Below are positions 16,174-23,430 of a stretch of DNA of 23,497 nucleotides, piece by piece (the first letter of the stretch is position 1; the number at the start of each line of letters is the position of its first letter). This stretch comes from JAUWKC01 sp035529895 (GTDB lineage Bacteria > Planctomycetota > Phycisphaerae > Sedimentisphaerales > Anaerobacaceae), in the NCBI GenBank assembly GCA_035529895.1, contig DATKVV010000064.1, forward strand, positions 1 through 23,497, read 5' to 3'. The notes below the pieces were generated by a model that searched no databases, was not told where the DNA came from, and was given only the letters and a program-made list of their open reading frames with translations. Made by a program: the position numbers and the translations under genes.

Positions 16174-17949
16174 TCAACGGGTAAAAACAATATCATGCGA
16201 CTTTACCTGTTTGTTATCGATAGACACGGTTTGTTTTCCTCCGGTACCGTGAGATATTTCGCTCAGCGGAATCGTTATGCTGTGGATCGTCTCATTGTCA
16301 ATGGTGACAATCTCGAAGGTGACAGTGGGGTCGGCCTTGGTCGTATCGAAGCTGAGCAGACCGAAAGACTGTTTTTCGTTGTAGCCGAAAATAGCGCCTG
16401 GCTTCAGGGCGTGTTTGTGCTGGTTTGTCAACCTGGAGCTTTCGAACTCGTAAAAGGGATAGCCGTTCGGCCGGTCGATCCTGCGGGCGTCGCTGCGGTG
16501 GCGGTCGGCCGAGATAAGAACAATGCCGTCAATCTTGTTCTCTTCCAGAAAACCGAAGATTTCCTCTCGTTCGTCCCGAAACCCGTTCCACGTGTCATGC
16601 GAGTCGGATTTGCTAAAAAAATCCCACGGCACAGGCGAAGCAAGAACCTTGAAAGTTGCCCTTGATTCCTTCACCCGCTCCAGCAGCCACGCCTTTTGCA
16701 CAGGTCCGAGCATCGTCGGTTTAGGCCCCAGCGGGTCGGTGCGATAGAACCGTCCGTCCAGCATAAAGAAATCAACGTCGGCAATAGAGAGCCTGAACCA
16801 GCAGCCCGGCCATTCTTTCTCATTATAGCCGGGATTGTTCCAGTTCATTTTGAAACCCTCAAATTGCGACATCTTCCAGACCGGTCTGTCACGATAAGGC
16901 CCCATCCATGCATCGTCTGTCGCACAGTCGTGATCGTCCCATATCGCAAAGACCGGCACGGAACGCGTAAGCCTGCGAAATTCCGGTCTCGACTGCCTGC
17001 GATAGTATGTGTATTTGTGAAATTCGCCGTATGGCCCGGGGATATCGATGTAAACGTTGTCACCCAACAGCAGCAGGGCCTCGGGCCCGCGTGAGCCGAT
17101 CGTATCCCACATCCGCTCGTTGGTATGACAGTAGCCTGCGCCGCCTCCAAAGGCGACCTCAAGAGTTGCCTTGCTTGTCGAAGCGCGATACGTGCGAAAA
17201 GAAGGCGGCTCAGGGGCCAAGGCAGATTTGCCTTTGAGGATAACATCGTAATAGTAAAGGGTATCCGGCTGAAGTCCCTTAGCCCGTACCGCGGCTGTGT
17301 AATCACATTCGGAGCTGGTTGTTGCTCTGGTTGACTTGATTGGATTGGAAAGGTCCTTCGATGTGCTGACCACAACTTGCACCGGCACTTCTTCAAACGT
17401 GCGGACCCAGAAGCTGGCACTGGTATCGGTCAGGCAGCCCAGCATGGGGCCGTGTATCAACTGGATGTTGTACTTTGCCTGCAATCTTTTGAAGTGCTCG
17501 GTTTTTCTGAGCGGTTCAAGTATTTCCCTCGGGCCGGCCAGAAACCGTTCGAAAGGGATTCCTTTTTCGAGGGACGTTTCCATCATTTTGACCGCGGCGG
17601 CATAATCTCGCTGCGCGCATCGGGCAACAGTCAGCGTAAACAAGGACTCGACATTATTGTCAGGATCTCTTTCCAGCACTTCCAAACAGTACTTTACCGC
17701 GTCATCGATGCGACCTTCGAGGATATCGAGCATCTGCCTCTGGCCCCGCCTGCCGTACAGGTGCAGATGCTCGCTGAAAAATCGACGATTCCATGGATTC
17801 AGCGATCCGTAATAAGGGTGGCTGGAGCCATCAACAAACGCGTCCGGCGGCGCATATTCACGCTCAACAGCATGAACAAGATTCGGTCCCCCTGTGATAC
17901 ATACGCAAAAACAGATTAGTATAATTGATGGTTTCACCATCTTATTCAT
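16174..17949 (-). CDS. Exported PhoD-type metallophosphatase with N-terminal TPR-like region
   Basis: A 591-aa protein with a signal peptide (1-27, ends NLVHA). Residues 70-160 are helical with TPR spacing (MLDILEGRIDDAVKYCLEVL, then FTLTVARCAQRDYAAAVKMME). Residues 165-255 form a beta domain as at the N-terminus of PhoD alkaline phosphatases. The metallophosphatase core shows GDNVYID (296-302), WDDHD (337-341) and ISADRHRSD (479-487), the metal-binding motifs of the PhoD group. PhoD enzymes hydrolyse phosphate mono- and diesters outside the cytoplasm. In this operon the target may be a phosphorylated glycan, which is inference. GAGAGGAAA lies upstream of ATG 17949. Residues 1-27 resemble the signal region of the next gene. 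Confidence 0.88.
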   Translation of the reverse strand: MNKMVKPSIILICFCVCITGGPNLVHAVEREYAPPDAFVDGSSHPYYGSLNPWNRRFFSEHLHLYGRRGQRQMLDILEGRIDDAVKYCLEVLERDPDNNVESLFTLTVARCAQRDYAAAVKMMETSLEKGIPFERFLAGPREILEPLRKTEHFKRLQAKYNIQLIHGPMLGCLTDTSASFWVRTFEEVPVQVVVSTSKDLSNPIKSTRATTSSECDYTAAVRAKGLQPDTLYYYDVILKGKSALAPEPPSFRTYRASTSKATLEVAFGGGAGYCHTNERMWDTIGSRGPEALLLLGDNVYIDIPGPYGEFHKYTYYRRQSRPEFRRLTRSVPVFAIWDDHDCATDDAWMGPYRDRPVWKMSQFEGFKMNWNNPGYNEKEWPGCWFRLSIADVDFFMLDGRFYRTDPLGPKPTMLGPVQKAWLLERVKESRATFKVLASPVPWDFFSKSDSHDTWNGFRDEREEIFGFLEENKIDGIVLISADRHRSDARRIDRPNGYPFYEFESSRLTNQHKHALKPGAIFGYNEKQSFGLLSFDTTKADPTVTFEIVTIDNETIHSITIPLSEISHGTGGKQTVSIDNKQVKSHDIVFTR

Positions 17950-18023
17950 CGTGTTTTCCTCTCAAGTCCTGGTTTCTTTCCAGTGCCTTCAGTAAATTCC
18001 CAAAACATTGGTGGCACGCTCTT

Positions 18024-21000
18024 TTAACTGATGCCCTGGATTGTCCGAGGGTACTTAACAGCTCTCACTTCAGTGTAATCACCACAATCCTTAATGACTA
18101 TATCATCGTAACCTTCAGCGGGCAGAAGGTCTCCGTTATCCTTCCACTCTTTAGGGTCGCCGTCGTCACCGGGGATATCGTCAAGACGCAATATGCCGCC
18201 ACCTACATAGATAATGGCATCGCGGTCATGTTTTTGCTCGATGTTTCCAGCGTGCATTATCCCATCATTCAAGTAGATGCGGTGGACCCCGCCTTCACCA
18301 TCGGGAAACTTCAAAGTGCCGGTAACGGTGAACGTGCCGCCATTGATATTGATATAACCGTCACTGCCCACGCCCACGTTAAATCTGCCGTTGATAGTGA
18401 AACTGCCGCCGTTAACCGTTATGGTAGCTCCTGGACCATTTAGGATGGAGTTTGATGTTCCGGTAATGCTTTCGGTACTTTCGATGATTAGCTTGCCCGC
18501 AATACTCAATTGGGCGATATTTGTACCATTGGCGAATTCATTGCGACTGATTACCTTGCCGTTCTTGTCCCACACAGTTGAGGTACCTTCGCACTTGAAA
18601 TTCTTCCAGGTCGATTGGGCCTTTTTGCGGCTGTTCGGCCAATACTGTGTCCACACACTGCTGCCGTCTTCCTTGTGCACCCAGGTCCATTTCTTCTTGC
18701 CGTCCGCGGACCAGTACGTCTCCATCCCTGCCATGCGCCCCAGTTTGTAATTCGCCTCACGCTCAACGGCGCCGTCTTCGTAATACCATGTTTCCGCGCC
18801 ATCAAGCAAAAAGCGTCCGTCGTCTGCAACGCCGCCGCTGAATTTCACTTTTGTCTTGCCGCTGGGATACTTTTCCTCGAAATTCTGCACCTTTGAAATG
18901 CTTGTCACACTTGACGCCATCAACTGCTCATCTGACATTTCCAGTTGCTTGCTGTCTTTTTCGAGTATCCACGCCTCGTTGAATGTAAAGTGCAGGCTCG
19001 GTTTGTTCATTGATGTGATTAGATGTATCATCCCGTCCGGCCCTTGTCTCGCAGCAGAATAGCCGATAGTTATGACCGGTTCATCTTCGTGCAGCTGGGC
19101 ACCGGGGAGTTTCTTGATAAGCCAGTTTTCCCCGTCGTCATTCGAAAGAGCGACATAAGAACCCTTCTCGGTAATAGAAGCGGGATGCCCTCCATCTCTT
19201 TCGTTGAAGTCACCGGCCATAAGCAAGCGTCCGCTTGACAGCCTCAGAAGGCTTGGCCTCTGATTTGACCCCAGCCTACAGAAAGGCGTCTTGGCAACTT
19301 CGTAGCTCTTTCCGCCGTCTCGCGTCAGTGACCGCGGCATAAATCCGTCGATATCACTATTCTTGCCTCCCATTCCGAGTATAGACGCCCCATCGCTCAA
19401 AAGGGCAAAGGTGGTATGCCTGCCGAAGGTTCTCCCGCCGGTATCGTACCACGTCTTGCAGTTGTCCCGGGTCGCCCAGAGGACCGATTGGCTGCCGTCG
19501 CCGTCGCTTGCCACGTAAAGCGTGCCGTTCCTGTCACGAACCGCCGTGTTGATCGGCTGACGCGAATGTGAGCCTATCTCGTTGACAAAATTCGGAAACT
19601 GCACCTCCGCCCACGTCGCCCCGTTGTCCTTCGAAGAAGTCCACTGGAACGGAAAACCCCCTTCCAGCCGCGGGTTGCCCCAGAAGAAATATACAATCCC
19701 GCTATTGGTGTCGGTCCATAGCATGGGTGCATGGTCGTTCGCGGTTGCGAAATCAAAAAGCCTGTCCGGCATATCCCACAGGTCCGCTCCGAAGCGCAAA
19801 CGGCTCGCTATCAACGACACGCCAGGCTCATATTCGGTATAAGAACTGTAGCATACCATCAGAACGTCACCGTTCGGGCAGACCTCAAGGGCCGGGCTGT
19901 GGTTATGCCCCCTGAACGATGGGTGCAGCCCCGCCGCGTCTATCGCCTCACCCCGGCAGCCTTCACATGTCTCCGGAGGCGTCGGAAGCAAGTATCGCTT
20001 TCTGAAATAAGGCTTCGAAGAATCAGGACCCAGCTTCATAATGCCCTTGTTTTGTTTGACGCCCTGCTGAACATAAGACGGCTGATACGCCAGCGGCTTG
20101 GTGCCTGGCATCGGGCCCTGAACCACGCGGAAACCAATGTTGTGATAACCCGGAACTCCCGTGTCCTCGTCATCATCGTCGTCATCGTCTCCGACATCTG
20201 TGGCTGCAGCTTCAATCCCGGTATAGCTGACCGCCTCGACAGGGACAATCTGCTTCGCGATGTCCGCCCAGCTCCAGTAAAGCTTCAAATAAGAGGCCCC
20301 CCCGTCCTTGTAATAACTCAAAACGACAGGGTGCTTCTTGCCCTTGACCATATTCATCGTGCCCGAAAGCCGCCCCGGTTCGTCTTCATCCCAGTTGTCG
20401 ATAATCACTTTGCCATCGATCTCCAGGCGCATCCCATTGTCGGCTTGACCATAAAATGTCACTTCACCTGTTACCGGCCCCTCGATATACCCAATCCATC
20501 GGACTGCCCAGTCATTGTCGCCGCCCGTCCAAACCTTATTCAGCGTGTCGAGCTTGAGCTGACCCTTGGTGCTCTTGATCGCCTTGTTGCCGTACTTTAT
20601 CCCTGTCAGACCCTGATATACCTGCTTGCCCAAATCCGCCGCCTGTTGCGCAGCTTTCCCTTGAGCTTCTTTATCTGCCGCCGACTTATCGCCGCCGGTC
20701 TGCTTGTAATAAGGCCCAAAGCTTGGAGCAATCGACGCCCGGCTTGATGACGCGTTGAAAATCTCGCGCCACTTATTTTTCCCGCCGTCGTCAAGCAGGC
20801 CACCGCGAACCACTTTGGCCATCCCGTATTCCGGACCGACCGGATCAACCTGCTCCGCCGCCGGATATTCACCATACCAATCCAGGCACCATTCACGAAC
20901 GCCGGTGTGCGTGTTTTTCAGACCCCACGCATTGGCCTGTCCGTTCCTGGGCGCACGGCCGCCCGACCAGTAAAGTGTGGTCGTACCGGCACGACACGCG

Positions 21001-21401
21001 TATTCCCACTCCGCCTCTGTTGGCAGCCGATAAGGCTTGCCTTCCTTTTTGCTCAGCCATTTGCAGAAGGCCACGGCTTCATACCAACTGACGCCCGCCG
21101 CATAAGGCAAATGTTCCGCCGTGCCCGTAAACTCCCGCTTGAACTGCCTGAACTGCTCGGCGGCCACCTCCGTCTCTGAAATGTAGAAGCCATTCGAGAT
21201 GACTACCTTGTGAACGGGCTGTTCGTCCCAGTAATCCCTTCCCGCGATGCGCCCCATCTCGAAAGAACCGGGCTCAATGCTCAGCATCTTCATCCCCAGC
21301 GAGTTCGTGTACCCCTCCGCCTTCGACGTGCTTGCTCCGAGGAGCACCGTGCAAGCCAGACAAACTGCAATCGACATTAGTTTCGAACTTGCCCTTTTCA
21401 T
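18024..21401 (-). CDS. Giant mosaic: FGE-like domain with nested PA14, sialidase propeller, MORN-like repeats, beta-helix
   Basis: A 1125-aa protein with a signal peptide (1-28). An FGE/SUMF1-type domain begins at about 32 (LGMKMLSIEPGSFEMG, RLPTEAEWEYACRAGT at 125-140, VVRGG at 197-201), is interrupted by a PA14 module (about 260-395: WIGYIEGPVTGEVTF, KLYWSW) and a seven-Asp run (405-411), and ends with YHNIGFRVV (419-427). The copper-binding cysteines of true FGE are absent (NASSSRAS at 217-223), so it is unlikely to make formylglycine. The sialidase-like propeller (about 495-820) has SSKDNGATW (589-597), TRDGGKSY (693-700) and SNDDGENW (753-760). MORN/YwqK-like repeats follow (about 840-958), then a Gly/Asn-rich beta-helix-like tail (about 963-1075). 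AAAGGA lies 7 bases before ATG. It heads the tight eight-gene operon. Extracellular or surface location expected. Confidence 0.88.
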   Translation of the reverse strand: MKRASSKLMSIAVCLACTVLLGASTSKAEGYTNSLGMKMLSIEPGSFEMGRIAGRDYWDEQPVHKVVISNGFYISETEVAAEQFRQFKREFTGTAEHLPYAAGVSWYEAVAFCKWLSKKEGKPYRLPTEAEWEYACRAGTTTLYWSGGRAPRNGQANAWGLKNTHTGVREWCLDWYGEYPAAEQVDPVGPEYGMAKVVRGGLLDDGGKNKWREIFNASSSRASIAPSFGPYYKQTGGDKSAADKEAQGKAAQQAADLGKQVYQGLTGIKYGNKAIKSTKGQLKLDTLNKVWTGGDNDWAVRWIGYIEGPVTGEVTFYGQADNGMRLEIDGKVIIDNWDEDEPGRLSGTMNMVKGKKHPVVLSYYKDGGASYLKLYWSWADIAKQIVPVEAVSYTGIEAAATDVGDDDDDDDEDTGVPGYHNIGFRVVQGPMPGTKPLAYQPSYVQQGVKQNKGIMKLGPDSSKPYFRKRYLLPTPPETCEGCRGEAIDAAGLHPSFRGHNHSPALEVCPNGDVLMVCYSSYTEYEPGVSLIASRLRFGADLWDMPDRLFDFATANDHAPMLWTDTNSGIVYFFWGNPRLEGGFPFQWTSSKDNGATWAEVQFPNFVNEIGSHSRQPINTAVRDRNGTLYVASDGDGSQSVLWATRDNCKTWYDTGGRTFGRHTTFALLSDGASILGMGGKNSDIDGFMPRSLTRDGGKSYEVAKTPFCRLGSNQRPSLLRLSSGRLLMAGDFNERDGGHPASITEKGSYVALSNDDGENWLIKKLPGAQLHEDEPVITIGYSAARQGPDGMIHLITSMNKPSLHFTFNEAWILEKDSKQLEMSDEQLMASSVTSISKVQNFEEKYPSGKTKVKFSGGVADDGRFLLDGAETWYYEDGAVEREANYKLGRMAGMETYWSADGKKKWTWVHKEDGSSVWTQYWPNSRKKAQSTWKNFKCEGTSTVWDKNGKVISRNEFANGTNIAQLSIAGKLIIESTESITGTSNSILNGPGATITVNGGSFTINGRFNVGVGSDGYININGGTFTVTGTLKFPDGEGGVHRIYLNDGIMHAGNIEQKHDRDAIIYVGGGILRLDDIPGDDGDPKEWKDNGDLLPAEGYDDIVIKDCGDYTEVRAVKYPRTIQGIS

Positions 21402-21463
21402 AGTACATTCCTTTCTGTTCTCAACCAGCCACCCAGCGGTTTAGCCGTCTCCTCATCCGGGCC

Positions 21464-21697
21464 TCATATATGGGTTAACCATGCGATATTTTGCTTTCCC
21501 TGTTCATTTGTACGACGTGCCGGGCCGTGCTTTTTATGCAAGAACGAATAGCGATACTCAGGCCAAATGCGATGACCCGCGCTGCAAGACGCAATTCGCT
21601 CGAGATTTGCCGTTTCCCGCCTGTTTTCTGCTGCTTGCAACCACCGGAAGCTCACCGGTCGTCCGTGCCCCGCCCCACGAAATGACTTCTTGGACAT
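21464..21697 (-). CDS. Possible small basic protein in the 393-bp gap of the cluster
   Basis: A 77-aa open frame on the operon strand, starting ATG 21697 with AAGGA seven bases upstream; the frame is also open further upstream to 21760. The product is rich in Arg, Lys and His with a PEYRYSFLHKKHGPARR stretch, and it has no signal peptide or membrane segment. I recognise no family. It could be a real small gene, a relic, or chance. The surrounding gap (21402-21794) otherwise holds only the leader of the downstream 1125-aa gene, and a promoter for that operon would be expected there, though I cannot point to convincing -35/-10 boxes. Confidence 0.3.
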   Translation of the reverse strand: MSKKSFRGAGHGRPVSFRWLQAAENRRETANLERIASCSAGHRIWPEYRYSFLHKKHGPARRTNEQGKQNIAWLTHI

Positions 21698-21794
21698 GTG
21701 TCGGTCCTTCATGACAGTTTGCGAAATTTTGGGTTTTCCTACACATCCTTTATCGCGCAAACCGCTGTTCGAATTTTAGGTTTTGTTGGAGGCT

Positions 21795-23237
21795 CTAATT
21801 AACTTTGGCAGGGTCCCATATCGTCCCTGCGATGTATTGATTACGGTGCTCAGGCGTCGCCCAGTAATAAACGGTAAATACTTTGCCGTCATCTCTCTGC
21901 AGCGACCTTGAATACCCAAAGTCCCAGTTTCTCGCTCCTGTTCTGAGTATCACGGGCTTGCTCCAGGTCTTGCCATTGTCGCTGCTGAGCTTGGCGCACA
22001 TGACGCATGGTCTGCCTCTGAACCCGTACGTCACGCAAAGCCTGCCGTCGGTGAGCTTGAGAATACTCGGAGGATTGCCGTTAAAGTCGCTATTAACGAC
22101 ATCCGTATCAGCAACCTTGCTCAGGAAGCTCCACGTCCTGCCGGCATCTTTGGATTCATATACGTCTATCCAGTTGAGTCTCTTGATTCTCCCGCTTGTT
22201 TTGTTGATTTTTCTGCGAAGAGCGGCGATTAGATGGTCCTTTGAAACCTGAACCGCAGCATATACCGCCCAGCGTTCGTACTTCGGGGCCTTCTCCGGAG
22301 GCGGCGACACCCAGCCCAGAAATTCAAAGATCCTGCCCCCATCCTTAGTGCGGGTACAATAGAATCTGTCCTCGGCGTCGTCCGGTTCTACCCCAAAGAA
22401 GAAGTAACCATCATTCTTGCCGGTGATAATGTAGCAGGTATGAGATTCAATATCCTCATCGGCTCGCGGCAATCCTGTTATTCTCAGCCTGTAAGGCCCG
22501 AACCAGCTCTTGCCGCGGTCATAAGTATAATAGAACCTCTCGCCCTGACACTTGAACCCGAAGTCGGGATTACCAAAATCCATTCCTTGCGCAATGTCCC
22601 GGATGCCGTCATCACTGCTCATAATATCATATTTTTTATGAGTCCAGGTCTGGCCGGCGTTACTGCTGCGGGCAACGATGTCTTCATTATCCCTGGTGTC
22701 ATCGCGTGCGTGGCCGTCCTGCCAGTCTGGTTTGTCTTTGAACCAGCCGCACTCGAAGGCGACCGCCATTTCATCACCCCACATCCAAAAGCCGCCGTTG
22801 GCCGGCCAGCCTGCATAACGACCGGGCTCGTCGTAAACCATAACGTGCTTAATGACGCACTCGTGCTCCGGACCGGCCGGCGGGACCTCAATCTCAGCAA
22901 GACCGGCCTCGCCGCCGGGCATACCTTCCTTCCAAGTATCCCCTGCCCCGGCCGGAACCTTCTTGCCTTTTTCCATCTCGACCTTGCGGGTGCTTTGTCC
23001 TTTATTGTCTTCAATGCGGATGATTTTTTTGTCCGCTATCGTAATGGTCGCTATCATCATGCCGTCGCCTATTCTCGTAAGATCACCGCCCTCATACCAC
23101 GCCCCGACAAGACCCTGCCTGTATACTTGTTTCCGAGCGCCGGCTGAGTCGTTCAGCGCCGACGCGCCGCCGCACAACAAGAACGTGCTCACCAAACCAG
23201 CCAGAAGCGGCGTAACGTACACCCTTTTTGTTTGCAT
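21795..23237 (-). CDS. Sialidase-superfamily (BNR) exported protein with degenerate PA14 at the N-terminus
   Basis: A 480-aa protein with a signal peptide (1-27, ends GGASA). Residues 41-97 look like a shrunken PA14: GLVGAWYEG opens it and KIIRIEDNKG ... KVEMEKGKKVP matches the middle of the PA14 copies downstream, but the central WxGFIEGP segment and the C-terminal strands are missing. The propeller (about 128-475) is a close paralogue of the 371-aa protein at 5767-6882 (GRYAGWPANGGFWMWGDE, NPPSILKLTDGRLCVTYG, YIAGTIWDP). Asp-boxes: RSSNAGQTW (190-198), TYDRGKSW (238-245), SKDAGRTW (362-369), SSDNGKTW (418-425). Substrate unknown; sialidase chemistry is not proven. AAAGGAAA precedes the start. 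It is separated from the rest of the cluster by 393 bp, so it may be a separate transcription unit. Confidence 0.85.
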   Translation of the reverse strand: MQTKRVYVTPLLAGLVSTFLLCGGASALNDSAGARKQVYRQGLVGAWYEGGDLTRIGDGMMIATITIADKKIIRIEDNKGQSTRKVEMEKGKKVPAGAGDTWKEGMPGGEAGLAEIEVPPAGPEHECVIKHVMVYDEPGRYAGWPANGGFWMWGDEMAVAFECGWFKDKPDWQDGHARDDTRDNEDIVARSSNAGQTWTHKKYDIMSSDDGIRDIAQGMDFGNPDFGFKCQGERFYYTYDRGKSWFGPYRLRITGLPRADEDIESHTCYIITGKNDGYFFFGVEPDDAEDRFYCTRTKDGGRIFEFLGWVSPPPEKAPKYERWAVYAAVQVSKDHLIAALRRKINKTSGRIKRLNWIDVYESKDAGRTWSFLSKVADTDVVNSDFNGNPPSILKLTDGRLCVTYGFRGRPCVMCAKLSSDNGKTWSKPVILRTGARNWDFGYSRSLQRDDGKVFTVYYWATPEHRNQYIAGTIWDPAKVN

Positions 23238-23359
23238 TATCTATCGTTTCCTTTCTTGCCCTGACGGCGTCCGCTCATCGCAAGGCACAGAAACAGCCCA
23301 ACATAAGCACCGGGAGGTTGTAAAATGCCTCTTTCAGAACAAACCTTTGTACACGGACA

Positions 23360-23395
23360 CCGTCCGACTGCGACGATGTCATCGCAGCCGAACGG
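23360..23395 (-). terminator. Long RNA hairpin between the partial upstream gene and the cluster
   Basis: Read on the minus strand, a 16-base arm beginning CCGTTCGGCTGCGATG pairs completely with the arm CGTCGCAGTCGGACGG around an ACAT loop, using 13 Watson-Crick and three G-U pairs. On the plus strand those three would be C-A mismatches, so an RNA of the minus strand is indicated. It lies 35 bp past the stop of the upstream partial gene. There is no T-run after it, so it could be a factor-assisted terminator or a 3'-end stabiliser, or part of a leader. Confidence 0.45.
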
Positions 23396-23430
23396 ACGTG
23401 CTCATAGTCTAACCGGCCGGACAAAACGAT

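Noticed and set aside
18024..21401. Sulfatase-maturation role for the FGE-like domain
   Set aside because: The copper-binding cysteines are not at the expected place, the domain is interrupted by PA14, and no sulfatase gene is in the window.
5767..23237. Naming these genes nanH or calling them sialidases outright
   Set aside because: Asp-boxes are structural and occur in many propeller families. The catalytic Asp, Tyr/Glu pair and Arg triad could not be placed with confidence.
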